A stretch of 23,616 nucleotides of DNA from Ruminococcaceae bacterium UBA5450 (GTDB taxonomy: Bacteria; Bacillota; Clostridia; Oscillospirales; Acutalibacteraceae). The position numbers were made by a program, and so were the translations under genes. A model generated the notes under the pieces. It had not been told where the DNA came from and made no database searches. It saw nothing but the letters and a program-made list of their open reading frames with translations. Each line of letters begins with the position of its first letter. Positions within the stretch are counted from its first letter, which is position 1. The stretch spans positions 1 to 23,616 of the forward strand of contig DIQY01000082.1 of NCBI GenBank assembly GCA_002424295.1, in the 5' to 3' direction. Of the stretch, positions 1-7,145 are shown one piece after another.

Positions 1-41
1 GATTTTAAGTCCCTTGTGTCTGCCGATTCCACCACAGCGGC
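1..41 (-). tRNA. tRNA-Leu (anticodon UAA), 5' half, cut by window edge
   Basis: Read on the minus strand from position 41 the sequence gives a seven-base acceptor strand GCCGCTG, then T8 G9, a GTG/CAC D stem around the class II D-loop GGAATCGGCAGA, and the start of an anticodon arm AGGGA-CTTAAAA-TC. The loop CTTAAAA places TAA at the anticodon, so it reads the leucine codon UUA. The long variable arm, T arm and 3' acceptor strand lie outside the window. The D-loop pattern is typical of bacterial tRNA-Leu and unlike tRNA-Ser or tRNA-Tyr, the other class II tRNAs. Confidence 0.9.
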
Positions 42-100
42 GTGTCTATTTTAAACTTTTTATTATCCATTAGCTTTACCATGGTGGCAAATATAGAATT

Positions 101-129
101 ATTATAGCATAGCTTTCATTTAAAATCAA
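101..129 (-). promoter_or_regulatory. Sigma-A type promoter for tRNA-Leu(UAA)
   Basis: On the minus strand there is a -35 TTGATT (129-124), a 17-base spacer and a perfect -10 TATAAT (106-101). Transcription would start near 94, about 50 bases before the mature tRNA 5' end at 41. The rest of the 42-305 gap is very AT-rich; apart from this promoter and the terminator-like hairpin near its right end I see no gene in it. Confidence 0.7.
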
Positions 130-270
130 TTCATTGTTGTATTTTTTTGAATGTCCTTCTTAATAAGACAAAAGAGACAATGAGCGTGAAAATTTTTCAA
201 ATGGCCAAATTTGATTTCTGTTCCATGTACATCTTGGTATTTTTTTATTTAAGATAATAAAAAAGATAAT

Positions 271-300
271 AAAAAATAATTTATTTTAGCCAATAATTAT
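271..300 (-). terminator. Probable AT-rich terminator of the araC-DUF1836 operon
   Basis: On the minus strand, just past the DUF1836 stop codon, ATAATTATT (300-292) can pair with AATAAATTAT (285-276) with one bulged base, followed by a run of six T and more T-rich sequence. The stem is all A-T, so it is weak. The call rests mainly on its position at the end of the operon and on the T tract. Confidence 0.4.
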
Positions 301-305
301 AAAAG

Positions 306-857
306 TTATTTGTTAAGATTCTTTTCAACATTCCCTTTTTGCTGTTCGCTCAAGATTCGTTCGGCTGCAACCCTGCGGGCATCCGCCTCAATTGAAAGGT
401 CCATTGCAAGCTTTGTCAATGCCGAATCTCCTCCTTTGGCAGCACTGTCAACTCTTTTGCACACTTCTTCAATTGATGCTTTCTGCGCTTTGCAAAAAGC
501 ATCGTAGAGATCACTTTCACTTTGAGTGTCAAGTGATGTTTTTAAAAGAGCATGAATATCCTGCAGGGAAAGAACCTGCTTTAAAAGACAGACAATGGTC
601 AAAAGAGCGAGGTGAGAACGATTATATTTTTTGGATTCTGGGCGCGGTAAAACCCCCGCTTTTACATAGTTGTTAATCATACTGGAAGAAAGTAGTCCTG
701 CATGTTCATCCCGTTCAAATAGAGAGAGTTGTTTCTCCATAAAAGTAAGGACTTGATCCATATAGAGATAAATTTCAGGAAGTCGGTCCCATGCGACTGC
801 TTGATAATTTTCGATTCTTTGAGACCATTCAGAAATTCGCTCGATTGGTTTGCTCAT
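306..857 (-). CDS. DUF1836 domain-containing protein
   Basis: A 183-residue soluble protein of the DUF1836 family, common in Firmicutes and of unknown function. The family fold resembles a MerR-like winged helix. Around residues 50-95 is the family-typical stretch with SSSMINNYVKAGVLPRP followed by a second helix pair (NRSHLALLTIVCLLKQVLSL), as expected for a small DNA- or protein-binding helical domain. The C-terminus is charged and probably coiled (ADARRVAAERILSEQQ). There is no membrane segment or signal peptide. The ATG at 857 has a strong GGAGGA site about 7 bases upstream. It follows the AraC gene by 14 bases on the same strand, so the two are probably cotranscribed, and it may be a regulator itself. 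The family call is from recall of its characteristic pattern; the function is unknown. Confidence 0.75.
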   Translation of the reverse strand: MSKPIERISEWSQRIENYQAVAWDRLPEIYLYMDQVLTFMEKQLSLFERDEHAGLLSSSMINNYVKAGVLPRPESKKYNRSHLALLTIVCLLKQVLSLQDIHALLKTSLDTQSESDLYDAFCKAQKASIEEVCKRVDSAAKGGDSALTKLAMDLSIEADARRVAAERILSEQQKGNVEKNLNK

Positions 858-871
858 TTATGTTTCCTCCT

Positions 872-1702
872 CTATGATTGGATTCTTCTAGTATATTGGC
901 TGGGTGGGAATCCCATATGCTTTTTAAAAACCCGAGAAAAGTACAACGGATCAGAAAATCCAGCGGAATACGCAGCTTCGCCCACACTTAACTTTTTCTC
1001 TTTTAAGAAAAAAAGTGCTTTTTGCAGGCGATAATGGGTCAAATATTCATTGGGCGGCATTTTCAAATATTGGACAAAGAGCCGATAAAGATGGCTGCGG
1101 GAAATTTCTGCGCTTGCCGCAATTTGACCGATTCCGATCGGCATGGAATAGCTGCGGTCAATAAAGCGCATTGCCTTTTGAACGTAGTGAAATCCGGATT
1201 CACAAGTATCTGCTTTTTTTCCAAAGTGATCCATTAGATAGGATAAAAACCACAAAAGGAAACTTTCCATCTTGGCTTCGTTACTATCTCCAGACCCAGA
1301 AACTGAAATGATTTTCATGATCAGATCTTTACAGGAATTTTCTTTCCCGCAATCAAAAACAGGGTCTCCTCCCAGAAGACCGGTCTGCTCCATCAGATGT
1401 GGAGCATCGCTTCCATTAAAACCAACCCAGCAGTATTCCCATGGAAAATCCGAATCCGCACGGTAAGAAGCAATTACGTTGGGCTTTACCAGAAATACTT
1501 GTCCGGCGGAAAGGCGCCAACTCTTTCCCTCTGCAGAAAAAGTGCCGCGTCCACTGACAATATAATGGATTAAATAGTGGTCACGGATGGCAGGCCCCCA
1601 AGAATGATTGGGGGCACAGCGCTGAATCCCACAGCTGTAAACGGCAAGCCCAAGATTATATTTACTGCCTTTAAATGAATGGCGAAATTCATCACTTGTC
1701 AT
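872..1702 (-). CDS. AraC family transcriptional regulator
   Basis: A 276-residue regulator. The N-terminal half (about residues 30-130) is a cupin-like effector domain with the pattern HYIVSGRGTF...LSAGQVFLVKP, seen in AraC proteins that sense sugars or other small molecules. The C-terminal domain (about 193-276) carries the two helix-turn-helix units: QIAASAEISRSHLYRLF and, after RLQKALFFLK, the family signature AAYSAGFSDPLYFSRVFKKH ending in GFPPSQYTRR. It is cytoplasmic and DNA-binding. Its target cannot be read from the sequence. It is divergent from the decarboxylase genes starting at 1931, which makes them candidate targets, but no sugar-utilisation genes lie nearby. The start at 1702 has only a modest AAAGG site about 11 bases away. 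Confidence 0.9.
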   Translation of the reverse strand: MTSDEFRHSFKGSKYNLGLAVYSCGIQRCAPNHSWGPAIRDHYLIHYIVSGRGTFSAEGKSWRLSAGQVFLVKPNVIASYRADSDFPWEYCWVGFNGSDAPHLMEQTGLLGGDPVFDCGKENSCKDLIMKIISVSGSGDSNEAKMESFLLWFLSYLMDHFGKKADTCESGFHYVQKAMRFIDRSYSMPIGIGQIAASAEISRSHLYRLFVQYLKMPPNEYLTHYRLQKALFFLKEKKLSVGEAAYSAGFSDPLYFSRVFKKHMGFPPSQYTRRIQS

Positions 1703-1736
1703 TTTAAAAACTGCCTTTCATGGTTTTATAAATTTT

Positions 1737-1764
1737 ATTATAGCATTTTTTTAAAAAGAATCAA
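1737..1764 (-). promoter_or_regulatory. Sigma-A type promoter for araC-DUF1836
   Basis: On the minus strand: -35 TTGATT (1764-1759), a 16-base spacer and -10 TATAAT (1742-1737), about 35 bases before the AraC start codon. It faces away from the decarboxylase promoter; the two -35 boxes are about 65 bases apart, leaving room for shared regulation. Confidence 0.6.
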
Positions 1765-1828
1765 TGAAAAATAGACAATTTTACTTTGAAGGGCAAAGAG
1801 ACCTTCTGGACTTTAAAATAGAATTCCA

Positions 1829-1857
1829 TTGAAATCATTTGTGGAATCGGTTATAAT
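1829..1857 (+). promoter_or_regulatory. Sigma-A type promoter for the decarboxylase subunit genes
   Basis: TTGAAA (1829-1834), a 17-base spacer and TATAAT (1852-1857). Transcription would begin near 1864, giving a leader of roughly 65 bases before the ATG at 1931. This also argues against the longer reading frame that could start at 1829. Confidence 0.7.
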
Positions 1858-1930
1858 AAACGCGGTTCTTTTTTTAATCACAACACACAAAATTAATTTG
1901 CCTAACATTATTTTTGGGGGTAAAAAGTGT

Positions 1931-2122
1931 ATGAGATTAGAGTCATCAGTAAATGACGATCAGATTGCAGTTACCGTTTTATTAACTGGTATTGTGGTCG
2001 TTTTTGCTGTCTTGGTTCTTTTACTCTTAGTGATGAAGGCGTATTCAAGCGTACAGAAGCTTAAACAAGATTCAGAGGAATCTTGTAAGATTTGCGAAGA
2101 GCCAAAAAAGAGTTCCATTTAA
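1931..2122 (+). CDS. OadG-like small membrane subunit of a sodium-translocating decarboxylase
   Basis: A 63-residue protein with one membrane span at about residues 13-37 (VTVLLTGIVVVFAVLVLLLLVM), followed by a short charged tail. The layout (short N-terminus, LTG-V-VVF-VL-LL-L helix, polar tail) fits the gamma/delta membrane-anchor subunit of oxaloacetate, methylmalonyl-CoA or glutaconyl-CoA decarboxylases, which ties the soluble subunits to the sodium-pumping beta subunit. The start at 1931 was chosen because GGGGG lies about 10 bases upstream and the promoter at 1829-1857 precedes it. It is the first of three genes, 21 bases ahead of the next and followed by the beta subunit, which strongly supports the call. 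It lacks the longer Pro/Ala-rich tail of many OadG proteins; the next gene may supply the missing C-terminal part. Confidence 0.75.
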   Translation: MRLESSVNDDQIAVTVLLTGIVVVFAVLVLLLLVMKAYSSVQKLKQDSEESCKICEEPKKSSI

Positions 2123-2143
2123 AAGGGAAGGGGGGAACCATCC

Positions 2144-2452
2144 GTGGCAGTTCAGACAATGAATCGGCCTTTTATCTCAAATCAGCAGGTTTCCGGAGAG
2201 ATTTTGGTGGCCCTTTCTGCAGCAGTGCAGACGGAATTAGAAAGTTCTCAGGAGATAAAGATTCCTGGGGAAGTTTTGGCAGCAATTTCGGGAGCAGTTT
2301 ATGCAATATTTGGAACAGAAGTTGCAGTGCAGAACGTACGTCGTTCAGCAGAACCGCAAAAATCCAGTAGATGTCAAGCAAAGCATAAGAGCCGTGGTTC
2401 ACGTTCAGCATGGGCTCAAGCGGGTATTTTCCAGAATACGCGTCCATTTTAA
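2144..2452 (+). CDS. Small accessory subunit resembling the C-terminal domain of OadG/MmdE
   Basis: A 102-residue soluble protein starting at GTG 2144, with a strong GGGGGG site about 8 bases upstream. Residues about 17-65 form an alanine-rich helical segment (GEVLAAISGAVYAIFGTE) followed by VQNVRR. A basic linker leads to the end RSAWAQAGIFQNTRPF. These are the traits of the C-terminal part of gamma/delta subunits and of the epsilon subunit of methylmalonyl-CoA decarboxylase, which end in a similar Trp-x-x-Ala-Gly motif. In this family that tail is thought to hold the complex together. There is no biotin attachment site (no MKM motif), so it is not the biotin carrier. It lies between the gamma-like and beta genes. 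Confidence is moderate because the protein is short and the resemblance is by pattern only. Confidence 0.6.
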   Translation: MAVQTMNRPFISNQQVSGEILVALSAAVQTELESSQEIKIPGEVLAAISGAVYAIFGTEVAVQNVRRSAEPQKSSRCQAKHKSRGSRSAWAQAGIFQNTRPF

Positions 2453-2463
2453 TATATTTAAGA

Positions 2464-2491
2464 GACCTTGTTTGTATCATAAAGAAAGGTC
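2464..2491 (+). promoter_or_regulatory. Hairpin covering the ribosome binding site of the beta subunit gene
   Basis: GACCTT (2464-2469) is complementary to AAGGTC (2486-2491). The second arm contains most of the AAAGG ribosome binding site for the ATG at 2498. There is no T tract, so it is not a terminator. It could tune the amount of beta subunit relative to the small subunits, but a six-base stem with a 16-base loop is marginal. Confidence 0.35.
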
Positions 2492-2497
2492 GTTCAT

Positions 2498-3763
2498 ATG
2501 GGAATTTTACAGGGCCTGTGGAATTCAATTCAAAATATTCTCAGCTCTTCCGGCTTTGCCTCTAATGATTGGAAAAATTACATAATGGTTGGGATTGCCT
2601 GTGTATTACTTTATTTTGCAATAGCAAAGCAGTTTGAACCTTTGCTGCTTTTTCCTGTTGCATTTGGGATGCTTTTAGTCAATGTATTTCCCGGAATTAT
2701 GGCAGCACCTTCTTCAGAAATGCAGCCGTTGATGCAGTATATGGCAGCACATCCTGGAGCAGAGGTTCTGTACCCCATCATTACAATGAATGGTGCAGAA
2801 TATGTACAAGTATCTCAGGCAGGGGGCTTATTTTACTATCTTTATCAAGGGGTAAAGTTCGGCATTTATCCACCGCTCATTTTTTTCTGCATTGGTGCTA
2901 TGACGGATTTTGGGCCTTTGATTGCGAATCCCAAAAGCCTTATTTTGGGGGCTGCAGCACAGCTTGGCGTTTTTTTAACCTTTATCGGAGCTGTGTTAAT
3001 TGGAAATCTTGGAATTCCGGGTCTTTCATTTTCACTCCGTCAAGCTGGTTCCATTGGAATGATTGGAGCAGCGAACGGTTCAACCGCAGTTTTTGTGGCC
3101 AATCGATTGGCACCGGAGATTTTGGGATCGATTGCAGTTGTTACTTATTTTTATATAGCGTTGACCCCAATGATTCAGCCGCCGATTATGCGTGCGCTGA
3201 CGACGGAAAAAGAGCGCATGATTGTGATGGAGCAGTTAAGACCTGTTTCTAAATTGGAAAAAATTTTGTTTCCAATTATTATTACAATTTTAGTTGCACT
3301 GCTTTTGCCGGATGCGGCTCCGTTGGTTGGAATGCTGATGCTTGGAAATTTGGTGCGTGAATCCGGTGTGGCCGTGCGGCTGCCCGATACGATTCAGAAT
3401 GCGTTGATGACCATTCTGGTTGTACTTTTAGGGGTTGCAGTTGGCGCGACAGCTACCGGGAAAGCCTTTTTGAATGCACAGACATTAGGTGTTATTTTGC
3501 TCGGACTGATAGCCGTTTGCGTTGGAACAGCCGGAGGGATTCTTTTTGGGAAAATTCTGTGTTGGGTAACGCAAGGAAAGATCAATCCTTTAATTGGTTC
3601 AGCTGGCGTATCAGCCGTACCAGTGGCAGCGCGTGTTTCGCAGAAAGTGGGGCAGGAGGAGAATCCTGCAAACTTCCTTTTGGCGCATGCCATGGGGCCG
3701 AACATAGCTGGAATTATTTATTCTGCAGTGGTGGCAGGAACCTTTTTAAGTATTCTTGGATGA
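2498..3763 (+). CDS. oadB: Sodium ion-translocating decarboxylase, beta subunit
   Basis: A 421-residue multi-span membrane protein of the OadB/MmdB/GcdB family. This subunit decarboxylates carboxybiotin and couples the energy to sodium export. Recognisable family regions are the N-terminal FEPLLLFPVAFGMLLVN, the segment GIYPPLIFFCIGAMTDFGPL with the conserved Asp of the sodium pathway, the GSIGMIGAANGSTAVFVANRLAPE region, and the C-terminal GSAGVSAVPVAARVSQKVGQ followed by LLAHAMGPNIAG. I see about nine to eleven hydrophobic segments. Length and motif order are normal, so the gene looks intact. The partner could be oxaloacetate, methylmalonyl-CoA or glutaconyl-CoA decarboxylase; the beta subunit does not settle the substrate. 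The usual neighbours, the carboxyltransferase alpha and biotin-carrier subunits, are not in this window. Confidence 0.93.
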   Translation: MGILQGLWNSIQNILSSSGFASNDWKNYIMVGIACVLLYFAIAKQFEPLLLFPVAFGMLLVNVFPGIMAAPSSEMQPLMQYMAAHPGAEVLYPIITMNGAEYVQVSQAGGLFYYLYQGVKFGIYPPLIFFCIGAMTDFGPLIANPKSLILGAAAQLGVFLTFIGAVLIGNLGIPGLSFSLRQAGSIGMIGAANGSTAVFVANRLAPEILGSIAVVTYFYIALTPMIQPPIMRALTTEKERMIVMEQLRPVSKLEKILFPIIITILVALLLPDAAPLVGMLMLGNLVRESGVAVRLPDTIQNALMTILVVLLGVAVGATATGKAFLNAQTLGVILLGLIAVCVGTAGGILFGKILCWVTQGKINPLIGSAGVSAVPVAARVSQKVGQEENPANFLLAHAMGPNIAGIIYSAVVAGTFLSILG

Positions 3764-3790
3764 TTGATTATATGATTATATAGAGAGAAA

Positions 3791-3820
3791 GGCTCGCACA
3801 CGCAATGCGTGCGGGCCTTT
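3791..3820 (+). terminator. Probable terminator after the decarboxylase genes
   Basis: GGCTCGCAC (3791-3799) pairs with GTGCGGGCC (3809-3817) over nine bases including one G-T pair, followed by TTT. The stem is GC-rich but the T tract is short, so termination may be partial. That would allow read-through into the helicase gene, which begins only about 20 bases further on. A weak promoter-like pair (TTGGAT 3756, TATATA 3777, 15-base spacer) lies just before the hairpin. Confidence 0.6.
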
Positions 3821-3838
3821 CATTCGCGGAGGGATTCT

Positions 3839-6220
3839 ATGAATAAAAGTAGGGTACAATTAAGAAAAGAGTTTTTGGAAAAACAGTTTTCAAGGATGAA
3901 TGATCCACAAAAAGAGGCGGTTTTTTGCGTAAAAGGACCACTCTTAATTCTGGCGGGAGCAGGCAGCGGAAAGACGACTGTTTTGGTTAACCGAATCGCC
4001 AATTTGATTCGGTTTGGAAACGCATATCACAGCGAATGGTTTCAGCAGTCTTTTACAGAAGAAGAGGAGCAAACGCTTGCTTCTGCACTAGAATCTGGAG
4101 AAGAGGTTCCGCAGACGATCCAGTCTCATTTGGCGGCTGAAGCATGCTATCCGTATCAGATCCTGGCAATTACGTTTACAAACAAAGCCGCAGGGGAACT
4201 GAAAAACAGGCTGATGTCTATGCTTGGAGAAGACGGAAATGAAATTTGGGCCAGCACGTTTCATTCAACCTGTGCAAGGATTTTGCGCCGTTATGGCGAT
4301 AAAATCGGATATAGTAATCATTTTACGATTTATGATACCGATGATAGTAAACGTCTGATGAAAGAGTGCCTGAAAGAGCTTCATATTGATGAGAAGATTT
4401 TTCCGATTAAGACGGTTCTCAATCAGATTTCTCATGCAAAGGACAGCGTGATCTCTTCTAAAGATTACTTGAAGGCTGCTGGAAACGATAATCGTCTGCT
4501 TTCCATCGGAAAGGCGTATGAACTTTATCAACGCCATTTGAAGGAAGCAAATGCGATGGATTTTGATGATTTGATTTGCAATGCTGTCAAATTGTTTTCG
4601 GAACATTCGGAGGTTCTGGAATATTATCAGAATAAATTTCGTTATATCATGGTGGATGAGTATCAGGATACCAACCATGCGCAGTACTTGTTAATCAAAC
4701 TGCTTGCACAAAAGAATCAAAATCTCTGTGTGGTTGGAGATGATGATCAGAGCATTTATAAATTTCGTGGGGCTACCATCGAAAATATCATGAGTTTTGA
4801 AAAGACTTTTCCAAACGCCAAAGTGATTCGTTTGGAACAGAATTATCGTTCTACACAGACTATTTTGAATGCGGCAAACGCTGTTATTTCCAATAATACC
4901 GAAAGAAAAGGAAAAACTCTTTGGACGAATAATCCTGTCGGAAACCTGGTCCGTGTACATTCCGCTTTAAGTGAGCAGGATGAGGCAGATTACATTTCGA
5001 AAGAGATTCTGGATGGTGTTGCAAAAGGAAGAAAATTCAGCGATCATGCGATCCTTTATCGCATGAACTCACAGTCCAGTACGCTGGAGCGTCATTTCGT
5101 AAAATCAGGAATTCCTTATCGGATTATTGGCGGGCTCCGCTTCTATGAGCGTAAGGAAATTCGTGATATGATTTCTTACCTAAGTGTAATCAATAATCCA
5201 AATGATGAAATTCGTTTGAGAAGAATTATCAATCAGCCAAAACGCAGTATCGGAGATAAAACAATTGCACAGGCGGCCGAGATCGCAACTGCGTTGGATC
5301 AATCCCTGTTTTCAGTGATCTCCAATGCAGACCAGTATCCTTCTTTAAGCAGATCGGCTCCGAAACTTCAGCAGTTTTCCGCCATGATGAACGAACTGAT
5401 ACAGGCGGCAAAAGATCCCCAGATTGGTCTGAAAGAACTTTATGAATTAATGTTAGACAAGACCGATTACATAGCAAGTCTGAAGGTCGGTGTAGAAGAA
5501 GGCGCACAGGAACGGCTGGAAAACATCAATGAATTAAGCTCCAATTTACAGCAGTATGAAGAAGATAATGGGGAAGAAGCTTCTCTGGAGGGATTCCTTG
5601 AAGAAGTTTCTCTGATGACGGATATTGATAATTATGATAGAGAGGCCGATTCCGTTGTTATGATGACCATGCACTCGGCAAAGGGGCTAGAATTTCCAAT
5701 CGTATTTCTGCCGGGATTTGAGGAAGGAATTTTTCCGGGAGTTCAGGCAATTTATAACCCGCACGAGATTGAAGAAGAACGGCGCCTCGCTTATGTGGCG
5801 ATTACTAGAGCCAAGGAAGAGCTTTATATCCTGCATGCAAATAGCCGGATGATATTTGGGACCACCCAGCGAAATCGTCCCAGTCGCTTTTTGGAAGAGA
5901 TCCCAGCGGAATTGACTGAAAAGACAGAGTCAAGATCGTGGAAAAAGCCTGAAGAAGGAACGTCTCTTCCAATTTCCAGAAAAGACAGCCAGAAAGCAGA
6001 AACAGTAGCTGCACGAAAATTTGGGCCTTCGCAGTCTTTGAAGAGTCATCCAACAGGTGTAACGTTTGCCCCGGGGGATTCAGTGTGCCATAAGACTTTT
6101 GGGCATGGAATGGTATTGTCTGTTGCTCCAATGGGAAATGATGTTCTCCTTGAAATTGCATTCGACTCCATCGGAACAAAAAAATTGATGGCAAATTTTG
6201 CTCGTTTGACAAAAGAATAA
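3839..6220 (+). CDS. pcrA: ATP-dependent DNA helicase PcrA/UvrD
   Basis: A 793-residue superfamily 1A 3'-to-5' helicase acting in repair, in removing recombinase and transcription complexes, and in plasmid replication. All motifs are present: Walker A GAGSGKTT (40-47), motif Ia ITFTNKAA, motif II DEYQ (273-276), motif III GDDDQSIYKFRGA (from 300), motif IV QNYRST, motif V MTMHSAKGLEFPIVF and motif VI YVAITRAKEELY (about 650). The C-terminal 50 residues (FGHGMVLSV...) form the Tudor-like RNA-polymerase-binding domain of PcrA. The start at 3839 has GGAGGG 5 bases upstream; an upstream in-frame start at 3809 falls in the terminator hairpin and is unlikely. An extra segment of about 40 acidic residues (62-103) sits between motifs I and Ia, which makes it longer than Bacillus PcrA. 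Confidence 0.96.
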   Translation: MNKSRVQLRKEFLEKQFSRMNDPQKEAVFCVKGPLLILAGAGSGKTTVLVNRIANLIRFGNAYHSEWFQQSFTEEEEQTLASALESGEEVPQTIQSHLAAEACYPYQILAITFTNKAAGELKNRLMSMLGEDGNEIWASTFHSTCARILRRYGDKIGYSNHFTIYDTDDSKRLMKECLKELHIDEKIFPIKTVLNQISHAKDSVISSKDYLKAAGNDNRLLSIGKAYELYQRHLKEANAMDFDDLICNAVKLFSEHSEVLEYYQNKFRYIMVDEYQDTNHAQYLLIKLLAQKNQNLCVVGDDDQSIYKFRGATIENIMSFEKTFPNAKVIRLEQNYRSTQTILNAANAVISNNTERKGKTLWTNNPVGNLVRVHSALSEQDEADYISKEILDGVAKGRKFSDHAILYRMNSQSSTLERHFVKSGIPYRIIGGLRFYERKEIRDMISYLSVINNPNDEIRLRRIINQPKRSIGDKTIAQAAEIATALDQSLFSVISNADQYPSLSRSAPKLQQFSAMMNELIQAAKDPQIGLKELYELMLDKTDYIASLKVGVEEGAQERLENINELSSNLQQYEEDNGEEASLEGFLEEVSLMTDIDNYDREADSVVMMTMHSAKGLEFPIVFLPGFEEGIFPGVQAIYNPHEIEEERRLAYVAITRAKEELYILHANSRMIFGTTQRNRPSRFLEEIPAELTEKTESRSWKKPEEGTSLPISRKDSQKAETVAARKFGPSQSLKSHPTGVTFAPGDSVCHKTFGHGMVLSVAPMGNDVLLEIAFDSIGTKKLMANFARLTKE

Positions 6221-6221
6221 A

Positions 6222-6262
6222 AAAGAAGCGGCAGATTTTAGAAGTCTGCCGCTTCTTTCTTT
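6222..6262. terminator. Bidirectional terminator between pcrA and the convergent Cys-rich gene
   Basis: AAAGAAGCGGCAGA (6222-6235) pairs perfectly with TCTGCCGCTTCTTT (6245-6258) over 14 bases around a 9-base loop. T-rich sequence follows on the plus strand and A-rich sequence precedes it, which serves as the T tract for the minus strand. It lies directly between the two convergent stop codons. Confidence 0.92.
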
Positions 6263-7050
6263 TAGTTAGAATCCTTATTGCATCCGCACTCGCTGGCTTT
6301 GGGCGGGAAAAATTCGTCGGTAGGAAAGTCAATCTTCTTAAACATTTCGCAGGGGTTATCGTTGCTGCATGCACATTCTTTTGCTGGGAAGCAAAAATCA
6401 TAAGCTGGGATCAGCATCTGAACGTTGCGTACAATTTGTACAATTGAGAACAATCCGATTGTGATATAGATGTTCCTTGCGCATTCCGTATCAAAGTCGC
6501 CGCCAAATTGTTTACTGATCTCTTCTGGTACCTGGCAGCCGCAGCTGCATCCGGGGCGAGCATCGCAGACCCGTGCAGAGAGGCCCACAGGATCTGCAAC
6601 CTGTACAACAGCTTTCGGAAGAACTTTTCCATTTTCCGGTGGAACACTATCATCACAAGGATGACCGGATGTAAAGAGTTTTACATTCCCATCACTGCCA
6701 TAAAGAATTGCTTTTTTGGTGAACAGGGAAAGACCGTTTACCGAAACAGGGCAGGAAGCTGGTGCCGTATAGACATCAACACAAACGTCAAACACAAAGG
6801 TCATATCAACAGAATAAAAGCCTTTGTTAAATGGGACTGGCTCCATATTGACATAAGTTGTGATCACATCCACATTGCGCAGACGGACACTTGCACAGTG
6901 CTCTATTGTAGGGCGCTTGCTGGTAGCAAAGAATACCTGTAGATCTTCCAGGCAGTCTTTAGAACTGCAGGAATCATAGACGCGCTGAGCATCAACACAG
7001 ACGGCTTCTTTAAAGCAGCCGTTTTGCTGTGCTTCATTGTTTTGTTGCAT
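6262..7050 (-). CDS. Conserved Cys-rich protein of unknown function
   Basis: A 262-residue protein with about 19 cysteines, no signal peptide and no clear membrane span. The N-terminus (CFKEAVCVDAQRVYDSCSSK, then DCLEDLQV) and the central segment PVPFNKGFYSVDMTF resemble a clostridial family of hypothetical proteins that I recognise by pattern but cannot name. The middle appears beta-rich (VDMTFVFDVCVDVYT, AILYGSDGNVKLF). A CSCGC cluster lies around residue 170 and several Cys pairs end the protein (ECACSND, ECGCN). Such a make-up would suit a cross-linked or metal-binding structural protein, for example of the spore surface; that is inference. The ATG at 7050 was chosen over an upstream ATG at 7068 because AGGAGG lies 7 bases before it. 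The upstream region has a sporulation-like promoter motif (7093-7118). Confidence 0.75.
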   Translation of the reverse strand: MQQNNEAQQNGCFKEAVCVDAQRVYDSCSSKDCLEDLQVFFATSKRPTIEHCASVRLRNVDVITTYVNMEPVPFNKGFYSVDMTFVFDVCVDVYTAPASCPVSVNGLSLFTKKAILYGSDGNVKLFTSGHPCDDSVPPENGKVLPKAVVQVADPVGLSARVCDARPGCSCGCQVPEEISKQFGGDFDTECARNIYITIGLFSIVQIVRNVQMLIPAYDFCFPAKECACSNDNPCEMFKKIDFPTDEFFPPKASECGCNKDSN

Positions 7051-7092
7051 ATAAAATCCTCCTATCAAAGCATCATGGAGTTCGCTTATCCC

Positions 7093-7118
7093 ATCTTATG
7101 AGATTTTCGAAAAATGGT
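7093..7118 (-). promoter_or_regulatory. Possible sigma-K (mother-cell) type promoter for the Cys-rich gene
   Basis: On the minus strand: AC (7118-7117), 16 bases, then CATAAGAT (7100-7093). This fits the AC / CATANNNT pattern of late mother-cell promoters in spore formers. No TTGACA-like box lies at the right distance for sigma-A. The motif is short and could occur by chance. Confidence 0.35.
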
Positions 7119-7145
7119 GCGAAACTTTATAAAAAGAATTTTAGG

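Noticed and set aside
196..216. Inverted repeat CAAAT/ATTTG, considered as an operator or hairpin
   Set aside because: Five-base arms in AT-rich DNA are expected by chance and no promoter overlaps it.
250..283. AAGATAATAA-like tandem repetition, considered as a repeat array
   Set aside because: Only about two imperfect copies in very AT-rich sequence; no spacer structure and no CRISPR character.
1829..1930. Upstream extension of the OadG-like frame from a TTG at 1829
   Set aside because: It overlaps the -35/-10 promoter, has no ribosome binding site, and the ATG at 1931 has a good one.
3809..3838. Earlier in-frame start for pcrA
   Set aside because: It lies inside the terminator hairpin; the ATG at 3839 has GGAGGG in the right place and matches the family N-terminus.
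4265..4960. Antisense open frames of 137 and 89 codons within pcrA
   Set aside because: No ribosome binding sites or family motifs; they are shadows of the strongly supported helicase frame.
7051..7068. Earlier ATG for the Cys-rich gene
   Set aside because: The AGGAGG is positioned for the ATG at 7050, not for 7068.
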